Shown: piece by piece, positions 1 to 9,335 of the stretch
Layout: every line of letters starts with the position of its first letter
Position numbering within the stretch: the first letter of the stretch is position 1
From: Kistimonas sp964291485
GTDB taxonomy: Bacteria > Pseudomonadota > Gammaproteobacteria > Pseudomonadales > Endozoicomonadaceae
Assembly: GCA_964291485.2 (NCBI GenBank)
Contig: OZ220224.1
Span: 3,534,001 to 3,598,000 of the forward strand
Direction of reading: 5' to 3'
DNA: 64,000 nucleotides
Translations under genes and position numbers: made by a program
Notes under the pieces: model-generated
Databases searched by the model: none
What the model was told of the DNA's origin: nothing
What the model saw: only the letters and a program-made list of their open reading frames with translations

Positions 1-404
1 ACTGGCAAGGTAATTGCCAATTCAAAGTCACCACAACCGGTGGTTTCACAGTTGAGGTCGATGCAGAGAACGCTCAGGCACCCTGCCCGACGGAGCTATT
101 GCTGTCCGCACTGGGTTCCTGCAGTGCCACCGACGTGGCCCTGTATTTTCAGGAAAAAGGGGTAAACCTGGAAAGCCTGAATAACCAGGTGACCTACACC
201 CTCACAGACAGTGAACCGAGGCTGTATGAGTCCGCCAACCTGCACTTTACGGTCAAGGGTCAGGGGATTACGAGGTCAGACGTTGATGTCGCAGCCCGGA
301 ACGCCATCACCCAATACTGCCACGTGTGTTTAATGTTGCAGCCCGCCATCAGGATCACGCATTCGGTTGAAGTCATAGACAGTGACCGTGAAACCGTGGC
401 TTAA
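1..404 (+). CDS. OsmC/YhfA-like family protein, 5' end outside the window
   Basis: The reading frame is open from base 3 to the stop at 402-404, so this is the 3' part of a gene that begins before the window. The pattern W-x-G near the edge, followed by PTELLLSALGSCSATDVAL, is the hallmark of the OsmC fold, where the cysteine in 'LGSC' is usually redox active. A second cysteine pair region (QYCHVC) lies where these proteins carry their other conserved cysteine. Family members are small cytosolic dimers of about 135-140 residues that reduce organic peroxides or have unknown YhfA-type roles. I cannot tell the subfamily. The ATG at 99 lies inside the conserved core and is not the true start. Confidence 0.8.
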   Translation, partial: WQGNCQFKVTTTGGFTVEVDAENAQAPCPTELLLSALGSCSATDVALYFQEKGVNLESLNNQVTYTLTDSEPRLYESANLHFTVKGQGITRSDVDVAARNAITQYCHVCLMLQPAIRITHSVEVIDSDRETVA

Positions 405-579
405 GCGACATTCGCCTTTCGAGGTTTTGCCCCCGGGCAAGGCCTCGCCTCCCCCTATACGCATGGATACGACTGTTTAGGCGCCGGTCGTTGCGTGTAT
501 CCTGCAATGCTGTTTGAAATTCTTACAGACATCATCGCTTCGATGGTGAACTTAACGCGTAAGAGTTAGATCGTTAAAC

Positions 580-1380
580 ATGCCATTTCCAAGCTCACTC
601 CCCGCGCTTCACAAGGCGTTTATTGAAAAAGCCCTCCCGATACTGGCTGAAGACCCCAGGATTGTCGGCATCGCGGCATCCGGTTCCTATGCCGACAATT
701 CGCTGGATCCCTACAGTGACCTGGACCTGGTGATTGCCGTTGAACCCGACGCGTTCGACGCCATCATGCCCGACCGCCTGTCCATCGTTGCCGGCCTGGG
801 CGATATGGTCGCGGGGTTTACCGGGGAGCATGTCGGTGAGCCAAGGGTGATGATTACCCTCTATGGCCCGGAACCGCTTCACGTCGATTTCAAGTTTGTC
901 CGCGTCGGCGATGCCACCACCCGGGTCGATGAGCCGGTCATCCTGTGGGCCAGGGACGCACGGCTGGAACAGGCATTAAGCCAGGGCAAGGGCGCCTACC
1001 CCGGGCTTGATCCCCAGTGGGTGGAAGACCGGTTCTGGGTGTGGATGCACTATGCCGGCACCAAGATTGGCCGGGGCGAATATTTTGAAACCCTGGAATT
1101 TCTCAGTTTTCTGCGAAGCCAGGTATTGGGTTCCCTGGCATTGCAGCAGGCGGGTTATGAAGCCCGGGGCGTGCGTAAAATCGAGCAGCTGTTACCGGCC
1201 TTCGCCGAGGCACTGAAAACAACGGTCGCCACGCCGGATAAAGACGCATTGCTGAATGCCACAGCGAATGCCGCAAGGCTTTATCTCTCGCTGCGTGACG
1301 CACAGGTTCAGCCCTGCACAGACGCACAGGCATTGGCCATGAACTACCTGGACGCCCTGCGCACCACCAACACCGCGTAA
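580..1380 (+). CDS. nucleotidyltransferase-domain protein
   Basis: A 266-residue protein with the polymerase-beta-type nucleotidyltransferase signature G35-S36 followed ten residues later by D47-x-D49, the metal-binding aspartates. A third acidic position is probably the D in 'HVDFKFV' near residue 107. The rest is helical, with a W-rich segment around residues 145-160. Such stand-alone enzymes include aminoglycoside or lincosamide adenylyltransferases and many with unknown targets. The sequence does not identify the substrate. The gene is isolated, about 175 bases after the OsmC-like gene and 100 bases before the methyltransferase. Confidence 0.7.
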   Translation: MPFPSSLPALHKAFIEKALPILAEDPRIVGIAASGSYADNSLDPYSDLDLVIAVEPDAFDAIMPDRLSIVAGLGDMVAGFTGEHVGEPRVMITLYGPEPLHVDFKFVRVGDATTRVDEPVILWARDARLEQALSQGKGAYPGLDPQWVEDRFWVWMHYAGTKIGRGEYFETLEFLSFLRSQVLGSLALQQAGYEARGVRKIEQLLPAFAEALKTTVATPDKDALLNATANAARLYLSLRDAQVQPCTDAQALAMNYLDALRTTNTA

Positions 1381-1482
1381 CGGCCGTCTGACACGTTAAT
1401 TCCGTGGCGCGACACCAGCGCGAAGCCCCACACCCCATTTCCCCAGGCGGATGTGCGCCTGCGATGTTTTCGAGTACCGATC

Positions 1483-2190
1483 ATGTCCGAGATGTATACG
1501 AAGCATGCTGAAACGTATGATTCAGTGGTAAGAAACAATATCTACAACGCCTGTCTGGAGCGTCCCTCCCTTCAGGCATTGCTGGATGATGTGCAGGGTC
1601 TGGATGTCATCGATATGGGCTGTGGCCCAGGCATTTATGCCGGGTATTTCCTCGAACAGTCTGCACGCCGCGTGACGTGTATGGATGTCTCCAGCGACAT
1701 GGTGTCCATCGTCAAACGAAAGTTTGGCGATCAGGTCACGGCCTATGTGCAGGACATCGCGTCAGGCTTACCGCAGGAAGCCGCGAACAGTGCCGATGTC
1801 ATCGTCTGCCCACTGGTGTTGCATTACCTCGACGATTTGCGTGTCGTCTTTAACGACGTGCACCGGGTGTTAAAGCCAGGGGGATATATGGTGTTTTCCA
1901 CACACCATCCGTTTGCCGATTTTGAGTGTTCGGTCTCCGGCAACTACTTTGTGACGGAGTCGATCCAGGAAGAGTGGGACACCGTGGGTACGCCGGTCAC
2001 CGTCCACTTCTACCGCCGGTCCCTGACGGATATCTGCAACGCGATCACCTCAGCCGGGTTAGTGATCGCCAGGCTGACGGAAGGTACCGTGTCAGAAGAC
2101 GCCAAAGCGCTCTCGGAAGAAACCTATTACCACCTGAAACACAATCCCAACTTTTTGTTTGTGCGGTGTGAAAAGTTGCGCGGGGAATGA
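1483..2190 (+). CDS. class I SAM-dependent methyltransferase
   Basis: About 235 residues with a Rossmann methyltransferase core. Motif I is VIDMGCGPG at residues 42-50, an acidic residue ends strand 2 (CMDVSSDMV), motif II is in ADVIVCPLVLHYL, and motif III is VLKPGGYMVFSTHHP. This is the Methyltransf_11/25 pattern of UbiE-like and tRNA or small-molecule methyltransferases; the substrate cannot be read from sequence. The frame extends to a GTG at 1453, but those extra ten residues look unlike the family and ATG 1483 begins the usual short lead-in, so I place the start at 1483. Neither start has a strong ribosome binding site. Confidence 0.72.
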   Translation: MSEMYTKHAETYDSVVRNNIYNACLERPSLQALLDDVQGLDVIDMGCGPGIYAGYFLEQSARRVTCMDVSSDMVSIVKRKFGDQVTAYVQDIASGLPQEAANSADVIVCPLVLHYLDDLRVVFNDVHRVLKPGGYMVFSTHHPFADFECSVSGNYFVTESIQEEWDTVGTPVTVHFYRRSLTDICNAITSAGLVIARLTEGTVSEDAKALSEETYYHLKHNPNFLFVRCEKLRGE

Positions 2191-2340
2191 CGTTGAATCC
2201 ACTCACGCTTTAGTGAACAGCAATATCCCTGAAGCGTGCGCAACCCTACCTGCCAAACCCATGTACAATGGCCGGGTCATGACTGAATCGGCCACTTTTC
2301 GAGCCTTTTCCGCACCATAAAAAACAACAAAAGGCACCCC

Positions 2341-3012
2341 ATGGAGCAACTATTAGGAACATTAGGCGGCATTGCGGGGATTGGCGGCGTCGCGCTGGGC
2401 GTATTTCTTCTTTTATTCAATAAAATCAAATTACCGTCAGGCACCCGAAAGCACCTTACATTATTCATGTGGCTGGTATGGAGCATCTGTATCGCGGCCC
2501 TGGCTGGTTACTTCATCGTACAGCACACGTCTGTCAAAGAACCTGAAAACAAAGTAGCAAGCTGGAATAAGAATATCTCCATTACCTACCCTGACGAAGG
2601 GGAGTTTATTGATTTTCTATACGCCAACAATGGGAAGAAAATCTCTCTGTCCTCCTATATTGATATGAGCCTGTCCAGCGAGGAAAGCCATCAGATTGCC
2701 AGCTTAATCGGCTACATAGAAAGCGCACTTGACCTTGTAGAGCCCAATGGGGACCTGGCCAGTGATGCGATTGATTTATTTCAGGAAAATGCTTCTCTCA
2801 CGCTTCCTCTGGACGGCTTAAAAACGGGAGCTTTTTTACAATTCATCTTGTTAGATCAACGAGTTTTGCCAATATCACATGGCGGGAGTGGTGTCGTTCA
2901 ATTCCCCATTGATGGCTATTTTAAAGTGGCTGTATTAGCACGCTCGGGGCCTCGTATGCTCTTCGAACTAACGGAACTTCCAGTCAACTTATCGATCAAC
3001 ATCAGTGAGTAA
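2341..3012 (+). CDS. hypothetical membrane-anchored protein
   Basis: A 223-residue protein with two hydrophobic segments (roughly residues 8-27 and 40-59) separated by a short basic loop, then a soluble domain of about 160 residues with alternating beta-like and helical stretches. AAGG lies six bases before the ATG. The soluble part has no motif I recognise. Topology is probably two membrane spans with the C-terminal domain on the same side as the N terminus. The gene is more AT-rich than its neighbours, which would fit recent acquisition. It ends 38 bases before the YjbR-like gene and may be cotranscribed with it. Confidence 0.6.
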   Translation: MEQLLGTLGGIAGIGGVALGVFLLLFNKIKLPSGTRKHLTLFMWLVWSICIAALAGYFIVQHTSVKEPENKVASWNKNISITYPDEGEFIDFLYANNGKKISLSSYIDMSLSSEESHQIASLIGYIESALDLVEPNGDLASDAIDLFQENASLTLPLDGLKTGAFLQFILLDQRVLPISHGGSGVVQFPIDGYFKVAVLARSGPRMLFELTELPVNLSINISE

Positions 3013-3050
3013 TCACTTCAACACTCTTGCTGAGGTAGAGGGTCTTCTGC

Positions 3051-3425
3051 ATGACCTACGATGAATTCAATGCCTTTTGTCAGTCGCTCCCTGCAACCGC
3101 CTATGTCATGCAGTGGAACAACTCCCATGTCTGGAAGGTAGGCGGGAAAGTTTTCGCTATCGGTGGTCTCGGGCGCGATGGTAACCCCGCCTATATTTTC
3201 AAAACCTCGGAACTGAATTATCACTTTCTCAGTGAACACCCCGGTTACCGACCCGCGCCTTACTTTGCCTCCCGCGGTATGAAGTGGATACAACACTACG
3301 ACAGCACGCCGGAAACGGATGAAGCATTGCAGTATTACCTCGAATCATCACACAAGCTGGTTGCATCGGGTTTAAGCAAACGCAAACAGAAAGAGCTGGG
3401 ATTAGACCCGGTTATTCAAAACTAA
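3051..3425 (+). CDS. MmcQ/YjbR family protein
   Basis: At 124 residues it has the family's usual length (about 115-125). The typical pattern is present: an N-terminal helix with 'FCQSLPAT', then W-x-V-GGKVFA followed by a strand with K-x-S, a tyrosine/proline-rich 'GYRPAPYF' turn and an R-G-x-K-W-I strand. YjbR proteins have a double-wing fold resembling DNA-binding CyaY-like domains. They are called DNA-binding in databases, but their cellular role is unknown. A GAGG-containing ribosome binding region precedes the ATG. Confidence 0.78.
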   Translation: MTYDEFNAFCQSLPATAYVMQWNNSHVWKVGGKVFAIGGLGRDGNPAYIFKTSELNYHFLSEHPGYRPAPYFASRGMKWIQHYDSTPETDEALQYYLESSHKLVASGLSKRKQKELGLDPVIQN

Positions 3426-3603
3426 CAACAATCCTCTCTCCTCTTTCTTTTATTCCCCTTCTTTAATTGCCTGCCAATACCGTCACCATTACTCACAGGT
3501 GTCGACGAATCATTGCCAGACAGGCTGATAGCTCACAGCTATAGTGAAACGCTGAGTCACAACACCGTTTTTTAGCCTTGTTTATCTATCGTCCGGAGTA
3601 CCG

Positions 3604-4509
3604 ATGCAGGATTTCCTCGACCGTTATGACTTCATTCTGTCTGAAGCCGCCATTGTTGAAAGGCTTCGGCGCAGGGACGACATTGCTCTGGACGACCACA
3701 TCGTTCATGCCCACATGATTTATGATGAGCCCGGCAGAAAAGCACTTTCAAAAATCTACAATGACTACATTCAAATAGCCCAACAGGCGGACACGCCCCT
3801 CCTGCTGCTTACCCCCACCTGGCGAACGAACCGGGACAGAGTTGAGCAATCCGGCATCAGCACCACCATCAATCAAGATGCAGTCGATTTTCTGCATTCA
3901 CTGAAACAGCAAGCAAACGACACTGACACGATAAAAATCGGCGGCACCATCGGTTGCAGGAATGACTGCTACCGGCCGGATGAAGGTTTGTCAGCCACTG
4001 AAGCTACCCGTTTTCACACCTGGCAAATCGAACAGTTGGCCACCAACGCGCTGGATTTCCTTATCGCTGTCACAATCCCCAGTGTTGAAGAAGCCCTGGG
4101 TATTGCCAACGCTATGGTAGCAACCGGCAAGCCTTATATCATCAGCTTCGTCATCGGTCGGGATGGCACCGTGCTGGACGGCACCTCTCTCGCAGAAGCC
4201 TTTGACACCCTTGACTCACAGCCCACAACACCGCCACTTGGCTATTTTGTGAATTGCTCCTACCCCGCTTTCCTTAACCCAGGCATGCAACCCGCTTCAG
4301 TCTTCAAACGATTATTGGGAATGCAGGGCAATGCCTCCTCGTTGGATCATGCCGAACTTGATGGTTCAGCGGACCTGAAGTCCGAACGTGTGGAAGCCTG
4401 GGGGGATTTAATGCTGCAGCTTAATCATGACTATGGCGTCAAAGTATTAGGCGGCTGCTGTGGCACAGGTAACGAACACCTTGAATACCTGGTGAACAAT
4501 GGCAGGTAA
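3604..4509 (+). CDS. homocysteine S-methyltransferase family protein
   Basis: A 301-residue TIM-barrel enzyme. The three zinc-binding cysteines of this family are visible: C218 in 'VNCSYP' and C285-C286 in 'LGGCCGTG'. Length and these motifs match single-domain MmuM-like enzymes, which transfer a methyl group from S-methylmethionine or S-adenosylmethionine to homocysteine to give methionine in the cytosol. The N terminus is divergent: the usual 'DGGMGTEL' start is replaced by 'LSEAAIVERLRR', so the substrate may differ. GGAG sits just upstream of the ATG. No SAM or cobalamin riboswitch was seen in the 178 bases upstream. Confidence 0.8.
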   Translation: MQDFLDRYDFILSEAAIVERLRRRDDIALDDHIVHAHMIYDEPGRKALSKIYNDYIQIAQQADTPLLLLTPTWRTNRDRVEQSGISTTINQDAVDFLHSLKQQANDTDTIKIGGTIGCRNDCYRPDEGLSATEATRFHTWQIEQLATNALDFLIAVTIPSVEEALGIANAMVATGKPYIISFVIGRDGTVLDGTSLAEAFDTLDSQPTTPPLGYFVNCSYPAFLNPGMQPASVFKRLLGMQGNASSLDHAELDGSADLKSERVEAWGDLMLQLNHDYGVKVLGGCCGTGNEHLEYLVNNGR

Positions 4510-4734
4510 TACTGTCTTCTATAAACGACAGTAACTTAATAATTCCATTATCATATTCAACATCTTTCAAGACCAGGTAAAGTGACGCTATCAACAGTTC
4601 ATCTCTTACAGAAAGAAGAAATTTAATAACATCCGTGACGCACACTGTCAGACCGAATAACATTCACCGTCGTCTATTACTCAACGCACGGCATAACCAC
4701 CAGCATCGAATAACAACATCATTTGGAGTGGAAA

Positions 4735-5214
4735 ATGAGTTTGATTTTTAGAATGATCTATTTGCTGTTAGCGTCGTTATTCAAGCCACGCCTCCCCATC
4801 ATCAAACCTGAAAACGCCCTTGTGATGCGCGTGTTACCCAATGATTTGGATATCAACCTGCACATGAACAACGGCCGCTACCTGACCATCTGCGATCTGT
4901 CCCGAGTGGATATGTTTATCCGAACAGGGCTGGCGAAAACCATGTACAAGGAAGGCTGGATTCCCGTTGTTTCCGAACACACCATGAAATATAAAAGGCC
5001 GCTGAGTCCGTTTCAGAAATACAAAGTCACCATGCAGATTACGGGGTGGGATGAGAAAAGCTTTCACATGATTCACACCTTCCTGGTGAATGACAAGGTC
5101 GTCGCTGAAGGCACATCGCTGGGTTGCGTGCTCAGCAAATCCGGTGTGATTCCCCCGGAAAAGGTGATGGAAACCGTTACCAGAAGGCTTGATGCAAAAA
5201 ACGCGGGGCGTTGA
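4735..5214 (+). CDS. acyl-CoA thioesterase-like (hot-dog fold) protein
   Basis: About 159 residues. A hydrophobic N-terminal helix is followed by 'LPNDLDINLHMNNGRYL', the N-x-x-D-x-x-x-H-M-N-N pattern of 4HBT-type thioesterases, then beta strands ending in a conserved 'EGTSLGCVL'. This resembles the THEM6-like bacterial group of membrane-associated thioesterases that hydrolyse acyl-CoA thioesters. I chose ATG 4735 over the upstream TTG at 4723 because the GGAG at 4725-4728 would otherwise lie inside the gene. A 213-base gap separates it from the methyltransferase gene upstream; the DUF3626-like gene follows after 81 bases. Confidence 0.75.
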   Translation: MSLIFRMIYLLLASLFKPRLPIIKPENALVMRVLPNDLDINLHMNNGRYLTICDLSRVDMFIRTGLAKTMYKEGWIPVVSEHTMKYKRPLSPFQKYKVTMQITGWDEKSFHMIHTFLVNDKVVAEGTSLGCVLSKSGVIPPEKVMETVTRRLDAKNAGR

Positions 5215-5295
5215 GGTGTAAATCTGTTCTGGCGTCCGGACAACATCATGGATGCTGCAAACACTAGAAATCGAGTTTAGGAGTAAGGCTTTTTT

Positions 5296-6162
5296 ATGGT
5301 TCGGGATGTATCCCTGCAGGAACATGCAATGGCGTTTATCCGACAGCAATCAACGGGACATCCGCCGCCACAAGAGGCCTGCATCACGATTAACTTTCAT
5401 CCCGCACAACGCACCAAAGACGGCACCCCGCTCCTTTCAGCCTTAGCGAGCAGCGGTCTGATAAAGTCACAGTTTGAAACCGGAACCAGTAACGGGGGCC
5501 TGACAGCTCATCCGGAAGGCTATAGGTGGCGGTGGGAAAGTCGTGCATTCAATCATGTATACGACCACTGTAGCCCGGAGGCCCGCCCGAAATACGGCGC
5601 ACTTGACTACCGAAGACGGGGAACAGGCGTTTCTCCCCGTTTTGGTTCGGCCTTCTTCCGGCTACACCGTCATGTGTTGGGCAGAACAACCTTCTGTTAT
5701 CCAGACAGTTACTTCAACCCTGTGGCCTTTTCCACTTATGAACATACAGGCGCCTTGATTCAACAGGCAGAATCCACACAGCTTGATGCCCTGGATAATT
5801 ATATTGAGGCGCATATTCATGGCGAGCTTAGTCTGGTTTCCGATGTAGAAGCGCTGGTTTTAGATCCTGTATTTCAGGGAACTGAAATTGAGCAACTGGC
5901 CAGCAAATTGGATTGCGCCATCGAATGGCATAACGGTTTCCAGGTCAATGTCGCCTGCTTACAGCAACACACGAATTACCGCGGAGAACATATTGTGGCG
6001 CTGGCAACAGCACTTGCTGAGCATAACCACATCAATCCATTACTGATTGAACGCGCCTTTGAATCTGGTTTATATCCTGCACAGGATGTTAAAAAAGTGT
6101 GGCATTACCTTGCCCGGTTTGGTGATTTAAACGATCGGGAAAAACCGGAGACTGCACGCTAA
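5296..6162 (+). CDS. DUF3626-like protein
   Basis: A 288-residue cytosolic protein with no signal peptide or membrane span. It resembles DUF3626 family members: a basic N-terminal half with the 'RPKYGALDYRR' block near residues 97-107, the phrase 'GSAFFRLHRHV' just after, and a C-terminal half with 'YIEAHIHGELSLVSDVEAL', which places conserved H, D and E residues close together. The family has no established function. A possible ribosome binding site (TAAGG) lies upstream of the ATG. It is separated by about 50 bases from the VOC gene that follows on the same strand. Confidence 0.6.
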   Translation: MVRDVSLQEHAMAFIRQQSTGHPPPQEACITINFHPAQRTKDGTPLLSALASSGLIKSQFETGTSNGGLTAHPEGYRWRWESRAFNHVYDHCSPEARPKYGALDYRRRGTGVSPRFGSAFFRLHRHVLGRTTFCYPDSYFNPVAFSTYEHTGALIQQAESTQLDALDNYIEAHIHGELSLVSDVEALVLDPVFQGTEIEQLASKLDCAIEWHNGFQVNVACLQQHTNYRGEHIVALATALAEHNHINPLLIERAFESGLYPAQDVKKVWHYLARFGDLNDREKPETAR

Positions 6163-6215
6163 AGCGTGGCTCAGTCTATCGTTAGTCTACAGCCCGATAG
6201 ATACCGGAGGTGTCG

Positions 6216-6812
6216 ATGAAAGCACTGCGGGTAGATCACTTAGTACTTACGGTGGCGAATATCGAAAAGACGGCTGCCTTTTATGAGTCCGTACTGGGTA
6301 TGGAAAAAGTCGTTTTTGGTGACAACCGGGTTGCCCTGGTGTTTGGTGAACAGAAAATCAATCTGCATCAGCACCACCATGAATTCGAACCCAAGGCTCA
6401 GCAGGTGATGCCAGGCAGTGCGGATATCTGCCTTATCGTCGACACACCTTCGGGTCAGGTTGTGGAACACCTTAAGCGCAACAGGGTTGAGATCATTGAA
6501 GGACCGGTTCAGCGCACAGGCGCATTGGGCGCCATTGATTCTGTGTACTTCCGAGACCCTAACGGCAATCTGATTGAAGTTTCAACTTACCTCCAACAGA
6601 CAACTATCCCTATGAAAGAAAAAGAAACCTATCCTGACGCAAACAACTATAAATTGTATGCGTCAGGACAAGGTTTCATCATACTTAACTACATGATAAT
6701 ACATGCCCAAATCAGTGGGATCATTTTCATCTTTGCGGACTTGCAGCTCCAAAGCCAGTTCTCTTCTTCCTGGATTCAGAACTGTTTTTCACTACCAAGT
6801 TCTCCTTCCTGA
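6216..6812 (+). CDS. VOC (glyoxalase-like) family protein with an unusual tail
   Basis: The first 125 or so residues form a normal vicinal-oxygen-chelate domain: 'DHLVLTVANIEKTAAFYESV' at the start, a histidine-rich strand 'INLHQHHHEF', and the closing strand 'FRDPNGNLIEVSTY'. Metal ligands are probably the first histidine, the middle histidine cluster and the late glutamate. Relatives near 125-130 residues stop here. This frame continues for about 70 hydrophobic, AT-rich residues that resemble translated intergenic DNA and overlap the 3' end of the convergent gene at 6727. GGAGG at 6206-6210 supports ATG 6216 rather than GTG 6210. Substrate unknown. Confidence 0.75.
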   Translation: MKALRVDHLVLTVANIEKTAAFYESVLGMEKVVFGDNRVALVFGEQKINLHQHHHEFEPKAQQVMPGSADICLIVDTPSGQVVEHLKRNRVEIIEGPVQRTGALGAIDSVYFRDPNGNLIEVSTYLQQTTIPMKEKETYPDANNYKLYASGQGFIILNYMIIHAQISGIIFIFADLQLQSQFSSSWIQNCFSLPSSPS

Positions 6813-8253
6813 TCTTATTGTCTCTTTTAAGGATTCTTTTATGTTCTGGTAATTCTTCACTCAGCTCAGAGCTACGTCGCGATGCAGCCTCACTTCGGGC
6901 TTTCCTTCTAGACTTACCGGATACCGTATTAAGATCAAGCGCACTAAACACGCGGCGATCTTTAGTATACCGAGCAACAAAAGTTCCCTGGCCACTTGAT
7001 TCAATCCAAGCCTCAGTATATGTATGAGCGCTATTCTCTGTTGATGCACTTCTTCGCGTTTCTTCCTCTAACTCGTCTTCTTCGCTGTCAGTTGCAGTTG
7101 CCATTACAGTTGCAGTTGCAGCTGAATCTGCAGCTTGAAATTGAACTTCAAGCTGTTCAAATTCGGTAAGAGAGTCTGCATCATCATTTTCAGCTCGAAC
7201 TTTGGCTTTAGCCCCAAGCGGTTGTCCAAATAGGACAAGAGAGCTATCGTCATCATCGTCATCTACTGGATGTGACTGTGAGCCACGAGACGTCGATGCT
7301 ACTACTGGCTGCTGGTCTTCTGTAGATGCAGCCTCAGACCTTTCTTCATCCCCGGTAGACAGCGAGCTCATTAGAGAGTCCGGCTCAGTCCGCTCAGTAA
7401 TTCTCGATAGCATGCTCGCAAGTTGCAATTGCTGGTCTTCAGCTATGAAATCCTCTGCAAGCACTTCTTCAGCCTGTGCCGTGTCAGACATTTCATCTAA
7501 GTTCAACGACTCACCAAGCACAAACGAAGCTGAGGGCGATACCGGGCTACTCAGTGTCTCTGGTGATGATGAATCGACAGCTAGCGGCGTTGTCCCTTCT
7601 TCCATTACTGTATCGGATATATTATTTCCCTCTAATGTCAGTGGATTTGTTTCATCCTCACCCCCCTCTTCTACCGTTTCATCAATCTGAACATTATCAG
7701 GTTGTGGTTCAACATTTTCCGGGACGTCAGTTGTTTCATTCTGTGATTCAGGATTTACAGCTGTGCCGTCCTGGTTTTGCTGCTCATCCTGCACATTTGT
7801 TGTTACTGCTTCCTCAACCTGTCCTGCGTCTTCTGTTGCCTCCGCACCGCCATCGTCTGCCAACAGCAACGGTTCATCACCGTCTGGTCGATCAACAACA
7901 TGATGATCATCCAAAAGCGGATCATCATCATTCATTTCGATGATATTGGCTTCTTCCTCGCCAAGTGCATGACTTGTTTCTTCACTGGGGGAATCACTTG
8001 ATTTACCCCAACACTTCAGCATGCTAAAGAAAGCAATGATTTTGCGAACCAGCCACAATTCACAAAAACGAGAAAAAATGCTCGTATCATTTGATCTTTG
8101 TTCATCAAGCGCCGGCTGTAACGATGTTACGTCCGGCTCGATGGAAACCGATCGATTCAATGCATTCACTGTATTGGGTGTTGTCTCAGTGACTAAATCA
8201 GTTGCGTTACCTGAAAGGCTATTATTTCCTACGGTTAAAACTCCCTGTTCCAT
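6727..8253 (-). CDS. long acidic, probably disordered protein of unknown function
   Basis: A 508-residue protein with GGAG well placed before its ATG. There is no recognisable enzyme domain. One hydrophobic/basic stretch lies near residues 57-82 ('WLVRKIIAFFSMLKCW'). Then come about 300 residues dominated by D, E, S, T, Q and N, including a run of six aspartates near residues 331-336 and an Ala-Thr repeat 'ATATVMATAT'. The last 70 residues turn strongly basic (Arg/Lys/Ser clusters). Composition suggests intrinsic disorder. It lacks a Sec signal peptide. A secreted effector is one possibility, but nothing proves export. The coding strand runs opposite to the preceding operon. Confidence 0.6.
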   Translation of the reverse strand: MEQGVLTVGNNSLSGNATDLVTETTPNTVNALNRSVSIEPDVTSLQPALDEQRSNDTSIFSRFCELWLVRKIIAFFSMLKCWGKSSDSPSEETSHALGEEEANIIEMNDDDPLLDDHHVVDRPDGDEPLLLADDGGAEATEDAGQVEEAVTTNVQDEQQNQDGTAVNPESQNETTDVPENVEPQPDNVQIDETVEEGGEDETNPLTLEGNNISDTVMEEGTTPLAVDSSSPETLSSPVSPSASFVLGESLNLDEMSDTAQAEEVLAEDFIAEDQQLQLASMLSRITERTEPDSLMSSLSTGDEERSEAASTEDQQPVVASTSRGSQSHPVDDDDDDSSLVLFGQPLGAKAKVRAENDDADSLTEFEQLEVQFQAADSAATATVMATATDSEEDELEEETRRSASTENSAHTYTEAWIESSGQGTFVARYTKDRRVFSALDLNTVSGKSRRKARSEAASRRSSELSEELPEHKRILKRDNKIRKENLVVKNSSESRKKRTGFGAASPQR

Positions 8254-8690
8254 AATCTTTCTCCTTCGTCATCATTAACTAAATCACTAACTAATTTGTC
8301 ACCTATTTTGGATAAAAGTTCCGATCGCGGACAAAAAAACATAAAAATAGCAGCTCATATAACGAACATGTTTTGGAAATTGATCAATCCCATAGATAGC
8401 TACCCAGATTTACTGTTTATACGTCGATAGATACAACTAAAGTCGAACGCTCTGCAGTCCGGTTTGGCAGCTTATTTTTTACATTTATTAACAAGTCAAC
8501 ATTTCATCTATCAGTTTCAAAAGTGGCAACTGAAAAGAAATTCTCGAAGGAATGGAGGGAAGATCAGGCCTCGAATAATAAAGAACAACCCGATGCACTA
8601 CTGTAGCAGTTGCCGTTCATGTCATACCCGGGTAGGGAATCAGAACGGCTTTTATGCTCAGGAAACGCTTTTTAATTTAGAAGCTGTATT
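8254..8690. other. 437-base intergenic region, no gene seen
   Basis: This AT-rich stretch lies between the acidic-protein gene and carbonic anhydrase, both read leftward. The only frame of note (8464-8724, plus) runs into the 3' end of the carbonic anhydrase gene on the other strand and has no protein-like features. It presumably holds the promoter of the acidic-protein gene; I could not fix a convincing -35/-10 pair. Confidence 0.5.
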
Positions 8691-9335
8691 CTACTGGAAA
8701 ACACGTTCAATAGCCTCAGCATAAGCTTGCTGCATTTCCTCACTGCCGTTGACGCACATGCCAAGGTCACGTAGCAGACCATCTTTCAGACCATAAATCC
8801 AGCTGTGAATGGAGAGCTTTTTACCATTCTCCCAGGCTTCCTGAACAATACTGGTCTGACACACATGCACCACCTGCTCAATAACATTCAGCTCGCACAT
8901 GCTGTCGACACGGGCATGCCCGGACAGTGGAGCCAACGCCTCCCGATGCTTGAGTTCTGTATCCTGAATATGACGAAGCCAATTGTCGATCATACCCTGG
9001 CGGTTACCGGATATGGCTGCTTCAACACCACCACAACCGTAATGCCCGCAGACAATAATATGCTCAACACCCAAGACATTGACCGCATAATGAATCACGG
9101 ACAGGCAGTTGAGATCACTGTGAACCACCACGTTGGCGACATTACGGTGGACAAACAGCTCACCCGGCATCAGTCCGACAATCTCATTGGCCGGCACCCG
9201 GCTGTCTGAGCAGCCGATCCAGAGATAACGTGGCGCCTGTTGACGGGACAGACGCTGAAAAAATTCAGGGTCCCTGTCGCGCACGGATTCTGACCAGGAC
9301 TGATTATTGTCAAACAGATGCTTGAGTACTTTCAC
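8691..9335 (-). CDS. can: beta-class carbonic anhydrase
   Basis: A 214-residue enzyme of the usual length, interconverting CO2 and bicarbonate in the cytosol. All beta-class active-site residues are visible: zinc ligands C42, H98 and C101, with D44-x-R46 in 'GCSDSRVPANE' and the second block 'VCGHYGCGG'. It closely follows the E. coli Can (YadF) pattern, including 'GELFVHRNVAN'. The start is GTG at 9335, supported by a GAAGGTGG ribosome binding site seven bases upstream. It stands alone, with intergenic space on both sides. Confidence 0.95.
   Translation of the reverse strand: MKVLKHLFDNNQSWSESVRDRDPEFFQRLSRQQAPRYLWIGCSDSRVPANEIVGLMPGELFVHRNVANVVVHSDLNCLSVIHYAVNVLGVEHIIVCGHYGCGGVEAAISGNRQGMIDNWLRHIQDTELKHREALAPLSGHARVDSMCELNVIEQVVHVCQTSIVQEAWENGKKLSIHSWIYGLKDGLLRDLGMCVNGSEEMQQAYAEAIERVFQ

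Noticed and set aside
7080..7135. Imperfect GTTGCA repeats
   Set aside because: These encode the Ala-Thr repeat of the acidic protein and need no separate explanation.
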